Shown here: positions 9,155 through 18,087 of the stretch, in pieces
How positions within the stretch are numbered: the stretch's first letter is position 1
Layout of the letters: every line of letters starts with the position of its first letter
Assembly (NCBI RefSeq): GCF_002760435.1
Contig: NZ_AUUU01000009.1
Coordinates: 62,001-126,000 of the forward strand
From: Clostridium sp. LS
GTDB taxonomy: Bacteria > Bacillota > Clostridia > Clostridiales > Clostridiaceae
Direction of reading: 5' to 3'
Length of the DNA: 64,000 nucleotides
The notes under the pieces: model-generated
The model's input: only the letters and a program-made list of their open reading frames with translations
What the model was told of the DNA's origin: nothing
Database searches by the model: none
Program-made: the position numbers and the translations under genes

Positions 9155-9197
9155 AAGTGTAGATAAAATTTTGTATTAAAATATTTTATCTACACTT
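9155..9197 (-). promoter_or_regulatory. intercistronic hairpin between binding protein and allantoinase
   Basis: AAGTGTAGATAAAAT (9155-9169) pairs perfectly with ATTTTATCTACACTT (9183-9197): 15 bp with a 13-nt loop. On the coding (minus) strand it is followed by TTTCAGTC rather than a T-run. It is more likely a processing or stability element that sets relative expression of the binding protein and the enzyme than a strong terminator. Confidence 0.6.
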
Positions 9198-9206
9198 AAT
9201 TTTTAG

Positions 9207-10286
9207 TTATTTAGTAGTCACTAATGAAGGGTCTAATGAAGAGAGAATTTTAGTATCTGTATATTGAGAAAAATCAGGCACGCTGTTTATGCTTTTCATA
9301 TCTAACATAAATTTAGCCATAGTATTTGTACCAGAAACAAACTGGTCATCAAATTTCATAGAATAAACGTTATTTTTCATAATTCTTAGACAGTCTTTAG
9401 GATCAATATTAATTTCAGTAGCAATAATTTTTGATGCATCTTCAGGATTTTCATTTATATACTTAGTTGCCTTATTTAAAGCTGATAAGAAATTTTTTAA
9501 TTCCTTAGGGTGCTGATTATAAAAGCTTTCAGTAGCTTGGACCGTCATATAGAAGTCAATCCAATGAACATTTCCTTGTTTCTCAGGTAAATTTGAAGTT
9601 GTGCCGCTAAATAGTAATTTACCTCCAATAGCTTGTGCTTTACCAACCCATGGTTCCCATACAGCCATGGCATCAATATCACCTTTTTCTAAAGCAGATA
9701 ATTGTTCTGATGCCTGTAGATTAACAAAGTTAATTTTGTTAATATCGACTCCTAGTTCATTACACATATTTCGGATCGCAATAAGCACTCCAGCTCCAGA
9801 AGTCATACCTATTCTTTTGCCTTCCAAATCTTTAGCAGAAGTAAGGTTTAAACCAGGGCGTGCAACTACACTTTGAGTACCAGCAGCATTGGCAAGTGGG
9901 GCAAGCACCTTTACCTTAACACCATTTGCAGCAACTGCAATATTGTTATAAATAGATCCAAAGCATATTGAAGCAGTACCACTGGCAACAAGAGGAGCAT
10001 TTTGATCAGGACCGGTCATTAATTTATTATTTACTTTTAATCCTTCTTCTTTAAAATATCCGAGCTTGTCTGCAATAATTTGTTGAGCAGATACTTGAGG
10101 ATCTAGTTCACCGTAGGCATCAACTTCAAATAATTTATCAGAAGAGCTATCAGTACTAGAAGTTTCCTTAGATGAAGTTGAGGTACTTGAAGTTGAAGAA
10201 GTACCACAACCAAATAGACTTGTTGATACCATAGTAGTTAAAGTTAATATACAGAATAACTTTTTTAATAATTTACTTTTTTTCAT
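9207..10286 (-). CDS. ABC transporter substrate-binding lipoprotein (NMT1/SsuA-like), copy 1
   Basis: A 359-residue lipoprotein with a signal peptide ending in the lipobox-like LFGC (Cys near residue 27), a Ser/Thr-rich linker, then a periplasmic-binding fold of the NMT1/SsuA/TauA type. Conserved parts are AQQIIADKLGYFKEEGLKV, SGAGVLIAIRNM and ALEKGDIDAMAVWEPWVGKA. It presumably binds a ureide such as allantoin and delivers it to the SsuBC-like transporter at 15157-16828. The ATG at 10286 has AGGAGTG upstream. It is closely similar to the protein at 11918. Confidence 0.85.
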   Translation of the reverse strand: MKKSKLLKKLFCILTLTTMVSTSLFGCGTSSTSSTSTSSKETSSTDSSSDKLFEVDAYGELDPQVSAQQIIADKLGYFKEEGLKVNNKLMTGPDQNAPLVASGTASICFGSIYNNIAVAANGVKVKVLAPLANAAGTQSVVARPGLNLTSAKDLEGKRIGMTSGAGVLIAIRNMCNELGVDINKINFVNLQASEQLSALEKGDIDAMAVWEPWVGKAQAIGGKLLFSGTTSNLPEKQGNVHWIDFYMTVQATESFYNQHPKELKNFLSALNKATKYINENPEDASKIIATEINIDPKDCLRIMKNNVYSMKFDDQFVSGTNTMAKFMLDMKSINSVPDFSQYTDTKILSSLDPSLVTTK

Positions 10287-10321
10287 ATTAATCACTCCTA
10301 AATAAATTTTGAATACAACAG

Positions 10322-10359
10322 AAAAGGCATAAACATAGAATTTTTATGTTTACACCTTT
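10322..10359 (-). terminator. leader/intergenic hairpin of the ureide family
   Basis: Read on the minus strand: AAAGGTGTAAACATA, a short loop, then TATGTTTATGCCTTTT. It ends the upstream allantoinase unit or attenuates the binding-protein gene. It begins with the same CAAAGG(C/T)G(C/T)AAA sequence as the hairpins at 13031 and 15101. Confidence 0.75.
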
Positions 10360-10423
10360 GTAAAACTAAATATTAGATTTATTACGTCTAAGTAGAGAAC
10401 CCAAATCTATGATTTGGTGTGAA

Positions 10424-11836
10424 TCACTTAAGTAGGCGTCTCGAATCTACGATTTGATGATGATCGCTTACTCTGTGAGTCGAGCCTCCTTTAACTAAAT
10501 TTCCATAACCTGAACTTATAACTATGCTGCCATCTTTAGCGATTATTTTTCCACGAACTATTGTCAAAACAGGAGCACCTTTGCCCTCTAAACCAACAAA
10601 AGCTGAAATTTTATTTAAGTATTTTAAATCATTCTCAGAAATCTTCCACGTCTTATTTTGATCAATAACGGTAAAATCTGCATCAAAACCAATTGAAATA
10701 TCACCTTTTATACCGTATATACCGAATATTTCAGCTGGGCGTTTGCTTAAAACTCTAGCCATTATGGAAGGGCTTAATTTATGATGATTTACTAATTGAT
10801 CAAAGAAAATTTGAACAGTAGTTTGCACACCACTTAATCCACCCCAGGCACCAAATGCACCAAGATGATTTTCAGTTTTTTCTTCCATGGTACCTGGTGA
10901 ATGATCTGAAGAAATACAATCTAAAGTTCCATCACTGATATATTCCCACAAGCCTTCGCAAGCTTCCTTAGTTCTTAATGGGGGAGAACATTTAAATAAC
11001 ATCCCTTTATGTATTAAATCGTCTCCAGTAAATGTTAGGTAATGGGTGCATGTCTCTCCAGTAACTTTAATCCCTTTTGCTTTTGCTTTTCTGATTTCCT
11101 CTGCAACAAGAGGGTGAGAAACATGACATATATGAATTCTACTGTCAGTCTTTTCTGCAATAGCTATAACATTTTTAGTCGCAATTAACTCAGCGTCGAG
11201 AGGTCTGGAATCTAAATAATCCTTTGCAGAAATTTTACCTTCAGCCAACTTTTCTTTTTGTAATTTTTGAATCATATCATAGTCTTCACAATGAAAGCCA
11301 GCTAGACCGTTAAAGTTTTTCAATATTGTTAGGGCTTTTTCAACTTCCCGTAAATCTAACGAAGTATAATCTTTACCAGCATCGCAAATAAAGCTTTTAA
11401 AAGCCAAAGCACCTGTTTCATTTAATTCATGGAGATCTCCCATATTGTAATTAACAAGTGCACCCCAAAAACCATAATCAATAAAGGCTTTTTCTTTTAT
11501 TAAGTTATATTTATCCTCAAAAATATCTTTATTAGAGACAGGCGGTTTATTATTTAAAGGCATATCTATAACTGTTGATATTCCGCCTATGGCTGCAGCC
11601 GCTGTACCATGATTGAAATCTTCACGCATTGTATAGCCAGGTTCATCGAAATGCACATGGCAATCGATGAAACCAGAAAATAGATATTTACCGTTTAAAT
11701 CTAATATTTGTTTAGCATCTGCTATTTCATTATTATAAAAAATATCTTTGATTTTTCCGTTGAAAACAGCTACACATCCTAAAGTGATATTATTATCAGT
11801 TACAATGTTTGCATTTTTAATTAATAAATCATACAT
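10424..11836 (-). CDS. allB: allantoinase, copy 2
   Basis: A 470-residue paralogue of the allantoinase at 7750, with the same active-site series: DCHVHFDEPG, LAFKSFICDAG, HCEDYD, HICHVSHP and SSDHSPG. It carries about 20 extra C-terminal residues (GGSTHRVSDHHQIVDSRR) absent from copy 1. The second ATG (11836) is spaced properly from AAGGGATG. The two copies may differ in substrate (allantoin enantiomer, hydantoin or other cyclic ureide), which sequence alone does not settle. It is paired with the binding protein at 11918. Confidence 0.85.
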   Translation of the reverse strand: MYDLLIKNANIVTDNNITLGCVAVFNGKIKDIFYNNEIADAKQILDLNGKYLFSGFIDCHVHFDEPGYTMREDFNHGTAAAAIGGISTVIDMPLNNKPPVSNKDIFEDKYNLIKEKAFIDYGFWGALVNYNMGDLHELNETGALAFKSFICDAGKDYTSLDLREVEKALTILKNFNGLAGFHCEDYDMIQKLQKEKLAEGKISAKDYLDSRPLDAELIATKNVIAIAEKTDSRIHICHVSHPLVAEEIRKAKAKGIKVTGETCTHYLTFTGDDLIHKGMLFKCSPPLRTKEACEGLWEYISDGTLDCISSDHSPGTMEEKTENHLGAFGAWGGLSGVQTTVQIFFDQLVNHHKLSPSIMARVLSKRPAEIFGIYGIKGDISIGFDADFTVIDQNKTWKISENDLKYLNKISAFVGLEGKGAPVLTIVRGKIIAKDGSIVISSGYGNLVKGGSTHRVSDHHQIVDSRRLLK

Positions 11837-11917
11837 AATTAACATCCCTTATTGTAAAATTTGTGTTACATTATTAAAATCGAGTAATGCAAATGGTATA
11901 AGTCTGTTTAATCTGAA

Positions 11918-12970
11918 TTAACTAACTGTAACAAGTTCTGGAACGGCATTTTTTAAAGGTGTAAAATCAGCATAGGATTCAAACTTTGGAACAGAATTAA
12001 TATTTCCCATTTCATGCATAAAAGCTGCCATTTCATTTGAAGAATCTACAAATGATTTATCAAATTTCATAGTATACACATTTTTTTTCATAATATTTAA
12101 TACTTGTTTTTCATCGAGATTGATTTCAGAAGCAATTGCTTTAGCAGATTCTTCAGGATTTTTATTTATATAATCAGTTGCTTTTGATAGTGCTTTAAGT
12201 AAAGATTCTACTTGCTTTGGATTATTTTTTAGAAAATCTCCAGTAACTTGTACAGTAGTGTGAAAATTTAGCCAATTAACAGATCCAGTTTTTTCAGGTA
12301 AATAAGAATTTAATCCGCTGAATAATAATTTTCCACCTGCATTTACTGCATTTGAAACCCATGGCTCCCAACAAGCCATCATATCTATATCCCCACGTTC
12401 TAATGCGGAAATTTGATCAGAAGGTGATAAGATGACAAATTGAATTTTATTTACATCAACACCTAAATCTTTGCACATATTACGTATAGCTATAAGTACA
12501 CCAGCACCAGAAGCAATGCCTATCTTTTTGCCTTCGATATCTTTAGCACTATTTATGGTTACATTTTTACCAGCAACTACACATTGTGTATCACCTATAT
12601 TAGCCATGGTTGCCAACATTTTAACATCAACGTTATTTGCTGCAAGGGCAATGTCTGTATAAGTGCTTTCAAAAGATACTTTGGCTGTACCACCAGATAT
12701 CAAAGGTGAAATGTCGCCACCAGACTGTAATAATTTATTTGTTACTTTTAAGCCTTCTTCCTCAAAAAATCCTTTTTTATCAGCTATGATTTGTTGAGCG
12801 GATATTTGAGGATCAACTACTCCATAGGCCTCTATCTCAAATAATTTTTTATCATTAGATGCAGAAGTTTGTGCTGTATTTGCAGAATTTCCACAACCGT
12901 AAAGTGATGTAGTTAGTATTGCACAAGTAGTTAATATAGCTAGTAAATTTTTTATTCTAATATTTTTCAT
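11918..12970 (-). CDS. ABC transporter substrate-binding lipoprotein, copy 2
   Basis: A 350-residue paralogue of the 9207 protein. It has a signal peptide with lipobox SLYGC (Cys26), then AQQIIADKKGFFEEEGLKV, SGAGVLIAIRNM and ALERGDIDMMACWEPWV. It is first in the leftward unit after pucR and has GGGGGC upstream of the ATG. Having two binding proteins for one ATPase/permease pair suggests that two ligands feed one transporter. That is inference from gene count. Confidence 0.85.
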   Translation of the reverse strand: MKNIRIKNLLAILTTCAILTTSLYGCGNSANTAQTSASNDKKLFEIEAYGVVDPQISAQQIIADKKGFFEEEGLKVTNKLLQSGGDISPLISGGTAKVSFESTYTDIALAANNVDVKMLATMANIGDTQCVVAGKNVTINSAKDIEGKKIGIASGAGVLIAIRNMCKDLGVDVNKIQFVILSPSDQISALERGDIDMMACWEPWVSNAVNAGGKLLFSGLNSYLPEKTGSVNWLNFHTTVQVTGDFLKNNPKQVESLLKALSKATDYINKNPEESAKAIASEINLDEKQVLNIMKKNVYTMKFDKSFVDSSNEMAAFMHEMGNINSVPKFESYADFTPLKNAVPELVTVS

Positions 12971-13030
12971 ATTAAAGCCCCCTTAATATTATTAATAACT
13001 TGTAAAGTAATGGTATTATTTGATTTAAGT

Positions 13031-13074
13031 AAAAAAAGACGTAAATATAAATATTTATTTATATTTACGCCTTT
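13031..13074 (-). terminator. leader hairpin upstream of binding protein 2
   Basis: On the minus strand, AAAGGCGTAAATATAAA pairs with TTTATATTTACGTCTTT and is followed by a T-run (13031-13037). It could terminate pucR transcripts (stop at 13219) or attenuate the downstream unit. It shares its first dozen bases with the hairpin leading the divergent ABC genes. Confidence 0.75.
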
Positions 13075-13079
13075 GTAAA

Positions 13080-13091
13080 AATCACGTGATT
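13080..13091. promoter_or_regulatory. 12-bp palindrome AATCACGTGATT
   Basis: A perfect palindrome directly upstream of the leader hairpin and binding-protein gene 2. It is a candidate operator for PucR or a nitrogen regulator. No experimental consensus known to me matches it. Confidence 0.4.
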
Positions 13092-13218
13092 ATTAATTTT
13101 TCATAATAAAAAAATTTTGTAGTAAATTTTACTATATTTCTATTATAACAATAATTTCAAGTATGATAATGGGCAAGTTGCACAAATAGTATATGAAAAC
13201 ATAACAATCTGCACAAAG

Positions 13219-14847
13219 TTAGGCTTTAAGAGTTTCATAAGCACAAATTCCTAGATATATAGAAAACATTTTATCATTGTCAATAAAGTCATAATGAAGT
13301 AATTCTTTAATTTTGTCTAATCTATGAATGAGAGTATTTCTATGTAGAAACAACTTCTTTGCTGTTTCTGTAGAATTAAATCTGTTTTGATAATATATTT
13401 TTAATGTGTCTACAAGATTTCCATTATTATTTTTATCAAATTCAATTAATGGTTTGATAGTATCTTCACATAATTTCATCAAATAGGATTCTGGCAGAGT
13501 AGAGAGAATATGGTATTCAAGTTTATCAGTATAACAGCAAATAGATTCAGCACCATTTTGGTGCTTTTTCAAATTTATACAGTTTAAAGTATCTTTAAAA
13601 GTTGTACGTATAGAATTTATTCCAGAATGGCATCTGCTTATTCCAATGTTTATATTGCAGCTTATACTATCTCCTAGCTTATTGTAAAAATCTAAAATAA
13701 TATTGTAAGTATTGTTTACAGCCCAAATATTGCTTTGTTCTGATTTATAAAAGAGAAATAAGCTTAATATATTATTGTTTGCACATAAAAATAAACCTTG
13801 ATGATCACGGAAATTATTAGAAATTGCTTGCTGCAGTGTGGAGATTATTTTATTTCTATGCTGATCATTCTCACAATTCTCCAAAACAAAGGATACACAT
13901 ACACGTTTTTTTGTATAATCAAAATCATAAAAATTACATATTTCTAAAATATCTTTTTCACTTTTCGTATTTTCAGATATTAAAAAATCAAAGAAAAAAT
14001 TATGATAAGAGTTTGAAAAACTTTTTGTTTTGTTAGAACGTGTTATTTCTAAAGAAATTATATTTTTAGCTTTCTCAAGCAGGAGTTTATTATATGAAGA
14101 AATATCATTATCATCAATTAAGATACATACCATGCCAGAAAAGTTTGGTAATGTCATTATAAAGAAACGAAATACTTCATCATTTATTTTTAAATTTCTA
14201 TAAGCGGTATCGCTAATTTCAGTATGACTAATATGAGATGCAATCTCAGTAGGTGATATTTTAGGTAAATCAATTTCATTTATTAGATGTTTGTAATCTA
14301 AATTAAATACAGCGGAAAAAACATTATAATCACAATCTGTAACTATAATAGATTTATTTATAAAATGGGATAATTCATTAATCATAACATCAAGACCTTG
14401 ATTTTCAAAGAATGCAGAGGAAAGTTTATTAATAATACTATATTGAAGCAAATCATTATTAAGTTCGTTAGAGTATATTTTATTGTATATTAATTTACTT
14501 ATTTCAGAAAAGGAATAATAAAATGGAACTTCCACTAATGGAAGGCCAACTTTTTCAGCTTCTTCTATCATTATTTCAGGAATTGTTTCAAAAAAACGTT
14601 TGATTTTGATACCTAATGCGCAGCAGCCAGTCTCTTTTAGTTCCCTAATTATATTTACCTGTGTTTCTGGATTATCCTTAAAGATATAACCTGTGGTAAG
14701 TACTAGCTCATCCTTTTTTATCCAGCGAATTACATCGGGATTATCTAATATATTAACACTTGATAAGGGGGTATTAAGTTTATCTCTGCCTGCAACACAT
14801 TTAAAATTATTTAGTTCCACACTATTTATTAACCACTCTAAAGTCAT
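13219..14847 (-). CDS. pucR: PucR-family purine/ureide catabolism regulator
   Basis: A 542-residue regulator with an N-terminal PucR domain (about residues 10-125: LNTPLSSVNILDNPDVIRWIKKDELVLTTGY), a middle GGDEF-like region and a C-terminal PucR HTH (about 480-535: YQNRFNSTETAKKLFLHRNTLIHRLDKIKELL). PucR proteins activate allantoin/purine degradation genes in Firmicutes. The ATG at 14847 sits behind a perfect AGGAGGT. It is divergent from the ABC/all genes and upstream of both SBP-allB pairs, so it is positioned to control the whole region. Confidence 0.9.
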   Translation of the reverse strand: MTLEWLINSVELNNFKCVAGRDKLNTPLSSVNILDNPDVIRWIKKDELVLTTGYIFKDNPETQVNIIRELKETGCCALGIKIKRFFETIPEIMIEEAEKVGLPLVEVPFYYSFSEISKLIYNKIYSNELNNDLLQYSIINKLSSAFFENQGLDVMINELSHFINKSIIVTDCDYNVFSAVFNLDYKHLINEIDLPKISPTEIASHISHTEISDTAYRNLKINDEVFRFFIMTLPNFSGMVCILIDDNDISSYNKLLLEKAKNIISLEITRSNKTKSFSNSYHNFFFDFLISENTKSEKDILEICNFYDFDYTKKRVCVSFVLENCENDQHRNKIISTLQQAISNNFRDHQGLFLCANNNILSLFLFYKSEQSNIWAVNNTYNIILDFYNKLGDSISCNINIGISRCHSGINSIRTTFKDTLNCINLKKHQNGAESICCYTDKLEYHILSTLPESYLMKLCEDTIKPLIEFDKNNNGNLVDTLKIYYQNRFNSTETAKKLFLHRNTLIHRLDKIKELLHYDFIDNDKMFSIYLGICAYETLKA

Positions 14848-14881
14848 AAATTTACCTCCTAGCATAATTTTCGAAAATAAA

Positions 14882-14913
14882 AAGCAATGGTGCCTTGTTT
14901 AGCACCATTGCTT
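14882..14913 (-). terminator. 5'-end hairpin of the pucR transcript
   Basis: AAGCAATGGTGC and GCACCATTGCTT form a perfect 12-bp stem followed, on the minus strand, by TTTTATTTT. No gene lies to the right on this strand, so it does not end an upstream gene. It starts almost exactly where the predicted pucR promoter (14920-14948) would place +1. Confidence 0.75.
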
Positions 14914-14919
14914 GAAAAA

Positions 14920-14948
14920 ATATTATCATATTTTTTCAACTGTGTCAA
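14920..14948 (-). promoter_or_regulatory. pucR promoter with overlapping inverted repeat
   Basis: On the minus strand, TTGACA (14948-14943), a 17-bp spacer and TAATAT (14925-14920). A perfect dyad, TTGAAAAAATAT (14912-14923) / ATATTTTTTCAA (14928-14939), covers the -10 and could be an operator. TGTGCA boxes lie just beyond (about 14969 minus strand, 14991 plus strand). Confidence 0.65.
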
Positions 14949-15053
14949 AAATAATGTGATACATGCACAGTAAAATCTTTAAATGATGTGCATATTGTCA
15001 TTGTAGATATTAACTTGATGTATTAAACTATAATTAATTTGAGGGACAAGATA

Positions 15054-15083
15054 TTGAAAGATTAAAATTATTTTTAATATAAG
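15054..15083 (+). promoter_or_regulatory. probable promoter of the ABC/all operon
   Basis: TTGAAA (15054-15059), an 18-bp spacer and TATAAG (15078-15083). This would start the transcript about 10 nt before the leader hairpin at 15101. Spacing is slightly long, so activation by PucR is plausible. Confidence 0.5.
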
Positions 15084-15100
15084 AATAAATTAAATTTGCA

Positions 15101-15137
15101 AAGGCGCAAAACAAAATTCATGTTTTGTGCCTTTTTT
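15101..15137 (+). terminator. leader terminator upstream of the ABC ATPase
   Basis: AAGGCGCAAAAC (15101-15112) pairs with GTTTTGTGCCTT (15122-15133), followed by TTTTT, 20 bp before the ATG at 15157. The gene to the left is divergent, so this hairpin lies inside the leader of the rightward operon. Confidence 0.8.
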
Positions 15138-15156
15138 GTTTAAAGGAGGAAATTTT

Positions 15157-15915
15157 ATGAGTGTATCTTTAGTTAGAGTATTTAAAGCATTTGATGAATA
15201 TGAAGGAAAGTTAAAATATGTACTAAATGACTTTTCACTAGATATAAAAGATGGTGAATTTATATGTATTTTAGGAAAAAGTGGCTGTGGAAAATCTACA
15301 TTATTAAACTTAATAGCAGGATATTTAAAATCAGACAACGGAAATATTTTTGTTAATGGAAAAGAGGTAGAGGGACCATCAGCAGAAAGAGGCGTTGTAT
15401 TTCAACAACATGCACTTTTTCCTTGGTATACAGTAGCACAAAATATAGAGTTTGGATTAAAGATAAAAAAGAAGAAAGATTCAAAAAAAATAGTTAATAA
15501 ATATATTGATTTAATAGGTTTACAAGGATATGAAAACAAATATCCATCAAGTTTATCAGGAGGTATGGCTCAGAGAGTTGGTATAGCAAGGGCGCTAGCC
15601 AATGATCCAGAAGTACTGCTCATGGATGAACCTTTAGGGGCATTAGATGCTATGACAAGAGATACTATGAGAAAAGAGTTAATAAAAATATGGAAGGCAA
15701 CAAATAAAACTATTATTTTTATTACTCATAGTGTACCGGAAGCAGTTTATTTAGCAGATAAGGTTGTTCTATTAAAAGAAGGAAAAATAGAAATGTTAGA
15801 AAAAATAGATATACCAAGACCTAGAGATACTAAAAGTATTGAATTTATGAAGTATGTAGAAATGTTTGAAAAAGGGCTTACAGATAATTTAGATGAAGCC
15901 GTAATAACAGAATAG
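15157..15915 (+). CDS. ABC transporter ATPase (SsuB/TauB/NitD type), probable ureide import
   Basis: A 252-residue ATPase with Walker A GKSGCGKST (residues 40-48), Q-loop VFQQHALFPW, signature LSGGMAQRV, Walker B VLLMDEP and the H-loop (FITHSVPEA). It belongs to the NitT/TauT family that pairs with NMT1/SsuA binding proteins. The ATG at 15157 follows a perfect AAAGGAGG; the frame's earlier ATG at 15127 lies inside the leader terminator. With the permease at 15932 and the two binding proteins it forms one importer. Confidence 0.92.
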   Translation: MSVSLVRVFKAFDEYEGKLKYVLNDFSLDIKDGEFICILGKSGCGKSTLLNLIAGYLKSDNGNIFVNGKEVEGPSAERGVVFQQHALFPWYTVAQNIEFGLKIKKKKDSKKIVNKYIDLIGLQGYENKYPSSLSGGMAQRVGIARALANDPEVLLMDEPLGALDAMTRDTMRKELIKIWKATNKTIIFITHSVPEAVYLADKVVLLKEGKIEMLEKIDIPRPRDTKSIEFMKYVEMFEKGLTDNLDEAVITE

Positions 15916-15931
15916 AAATGGAGGGGTAAAA

Positions 15932-16828
15932 ATGGAGGTATATGAAATGAAGCCTGAAGTAATATTAAAAGATATAAATGAGAAAATAGAAGCAGAAGTT
16001 AATGTTCCACGTATATCTAGAAAAACTGAACAAGCAATAAGGGAAAAGAGAAATAAATGGTATAAGATACTTTCATTAGTTATATTCTTTATTATATGGG
16101 AGATGGTTAGTAGAATTAATGTTTACCAAGGATGGTTTAATCCGGTTTTCTTACCATCACCGACTTTAATTATTCAGACAGGATATGACTATTTTCAAAA
16201 AGGAATTTTGTTTAAGCATATAGGGATAAGTTTATATAGAATGCTTGGCGGATTTATGATTGGAACTATTATAGCTGTTATTGGAGGCTCTTTAATTGCA
16301 AATTTTAAATGGATTGATAATTTGGTAATGCCTATTGTCAATATGTTTGGACCAATACCAGTTCTTGCATTTTTACCAATGTTTTTAATTTGGTTTGGAA
16401 TTGGAGAAGGTTCAAAAATAACATTAATTACATATACAACATTTATAGCAATGTTGCCATATGTTATTGATGGAATAAAGAATACAGATCCACTTCTTAT
16501 TAGATCAGCTGTCAGTTTGGGGGCATCAAGAGTTCAAGTATTTACAAAAGTAATATTAAATTCAGCTATGCCTAATATCTTTACAGGTATGAAAGCTTGT
16601 CTTGGTCTAGGATTTTCTTCATTGGTAGTAGCAGAAATGATGGGAGCATCTTCAGGGCTAGGATATATAATTGTAGATGCAAAAAATTGGTTTAAAATGG
16701 CCGATATGTTTTTAGCAGCGATATTAATCGGTATTTTATACACCCTCTTCTTTTGTGTGCTTACTGTTTTAGAGAATATTTTATTTAAGTGGAAAAAGGA
16801 CGGAATAACAAGTGCTGTAGAATCTTAA
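15932..16828 (+). CDS. ABC transporter permease (SsuC/TauC type)
   Basis: A 298-residue permease of the BPD_transp_1 family with about six membrane helices from residue 45 onward. The EAA-like loop reads DPLLIRSAVSLGASRVQVFTKVILNSAMPNIFTG. About 45 charged residues precede the first helix, longer than usual. It starts behind GGAGGGG, 16 bp after the ATPase stop. It would import the ureide bound by either lipoprotein. Confidence 0.9.
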   Translation: MEVYEMKPEVILKDINEKIEAEVNVPRISRKTEQAIREKRNKWYKILSLVIFFIIWEMVSRINVYQGWFNPVFLPSPTLIIQTGYDYFQKGILFKHIGISLYRMLGGFMIGTIIAVIGGSLIANFKWIDNLVMPIVNMFGPIPVLAFLPMFLIWFGIGEGSKITLITYTTFIAMLPYVIDGIKNTDPLLIRSAVSLGASRVQVFTKVILNSAMPNIFTGMKACLGLGFSSLVVAEMMGASSGLGYIIVDAKNWFKMADMFLAAILIGILYTLFFCVLTVLENILFKWKKDGITSAVES

Positions 16829-16837
16829 AGGAAAGTG

Positions 16838-18064
16838 ATGATTATGATAAATGAAATTGCAATAAATATAGAAAAACATTTAAAAACTTTAAGGGAATTC
16901 ACATCTACATGTGGCAATGGGGTCACGCGATTTCCCTTTACAAAGGAAGCAAAGATGGCAGTTCATTATTTAGAAGATGAAATGAAGAAAATTGGTTTGA
17001 AGACAAGAATAGATGAATCAGGAGCCATTATTGGAAGATTTGAAGGAAAAGAAAAAAGAACTATTATTATAGGTTCACATTATGACAGTGTAAAATATGG
17101 AGGAGAATTTGATGGTATTGCTGGAGTTGTTTGTGGATTGGAGGTAGCAAGGTTGCTTAAAGAAAAAGATTTTTCATCTAAGTATTCAATTGAAATAATT
17201 GGTACCAATGATGAGGAAGGTGCTAGATTTAAATCAGGCTTTTTTTCAAGTAAAGCTATGCTTGGTCAGCTTAAGGTTTCAGATTTAGAAGAATTTAAGG
17301 ATGCATATAATATAAGCATATATGATGCAATGAAAGAGTATGGTTTAAATCCAGAAGCAATATATAAAGCAAAAAGAAATTTAGATGATATCAAAGCTTT
17401 TTTAGAGATTCATATTGAGCAAGGGCCAGTTCTTGAGAAACATGAAAAAGATATTGGAATAGTTGATACCATTGTTGGAATGCAAAGATATATGGTGACT
17501 ATACAAGGAAGAGCGGATCATGCAGGTACAACTCCAATGGATATGAGAATAGATACAGTAGAAGTTGCTGCAAAAGTTATATCAAATATTGGAGATATTG
17601 CAAGAACATATGAAAATGCAGTTGCAACAGTGGGAAGTATGAATGTTTTCCCAAATGAAATCAATACAATAGCAGAAAATGTGACATTTAGTATAGATAT
17701 AAGAAGCACAAAGCAGGAAACAGTTAATTCTATATATGAAAAAATAAAAGAACAGATTGAAAATATTACGAGTAAGTATAATTCAAAATATTCAATTACA
17801 AATACATTGTGTGTAAATCCTGTAGATATGAATGAAGGATTAAAAGAAAAAATCGAAGAAAGCTGCATAAAAAGAAATTTTTTATATGAACATATAAACA
17901 GTGGAGCAGGACATGATAGCTTACCTATGGCAGAGTTTATAGATACAGCTATGATATTTGTACCAAGTAAAGATGGGAGAAGTCATTGTAGTGAAGAATT
18001 TACTAGCTATGAGCATTTGGCTAAAGCTACTTTGGTAGCACTAGATGCAATAGTTAATATATAA
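16838..18064 (+). CDS. allC: allantoate amidohydrolase (M20/AllC family)
   Basis: A 408-residue M20-family amidohydrolase. Metal-site motifs are SHYDSVKYGGEFDG, TNDEEGARF, LEIHIEQGPVL and the late SGAGHDSLPMA. RADHAGTTPMDMR marks the dimerisation/substrate domain. In this context it should hydrolyse allantoate to ureidoglycine, CO2 and ammonia. N-carbamoyl-amino-acid hydrolase is the alternative by family. GTG (16835), ATG (16838) and ATG (16844) are all possible starts; AAAGGA spacing favours 16838. Confidence 0.85.
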   Translation: MIMINEIAINIEKHLKTLREFTSTCGNGVTRFPFTKEAKMAVHYLEDEMKKIGLKTRIDESGAIIGRFEGKEKRTIIIGSHYDSVKYGGEFDGIAGVVCGLEVARLLKEKDFSSKYSIEIIGTNDEEGARFKSGFFSSKAMLGQLKVSDLEEFKDAYNISIYDAMKEYGLNPEAIYKAKRNLDDIKAFLEIHIEQGPVLEKHEKDIGIVDTIVGMQRYMVTIQGRADHAGTTPMDMRIDTVEVAAKVISNIGDIARTYENAVATVGSMNVFPNEINTIAENVTFSIDIRSTKQETVNSIYEKIKEQIENITSKYNSKYSITNTLCVNPVDMNEGLKEKIEESCIKRNFLYEHINSGAGHDSLPMAEFIDTAMIFVPSKDGRSHCSEEFTSYEHLAKATLVALDAIVNI

Positions 18065-18087
18065 ATAGAAATGAAGGAGAGATAGAG

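Noticed and set aside
14882..15137. Purine or guanidine riboswitch in the pucR/ABC intergenic region
   Set aside because: I could not find the conserved purine-riboswitch or ykkC core sequences; only short hairpins are present.
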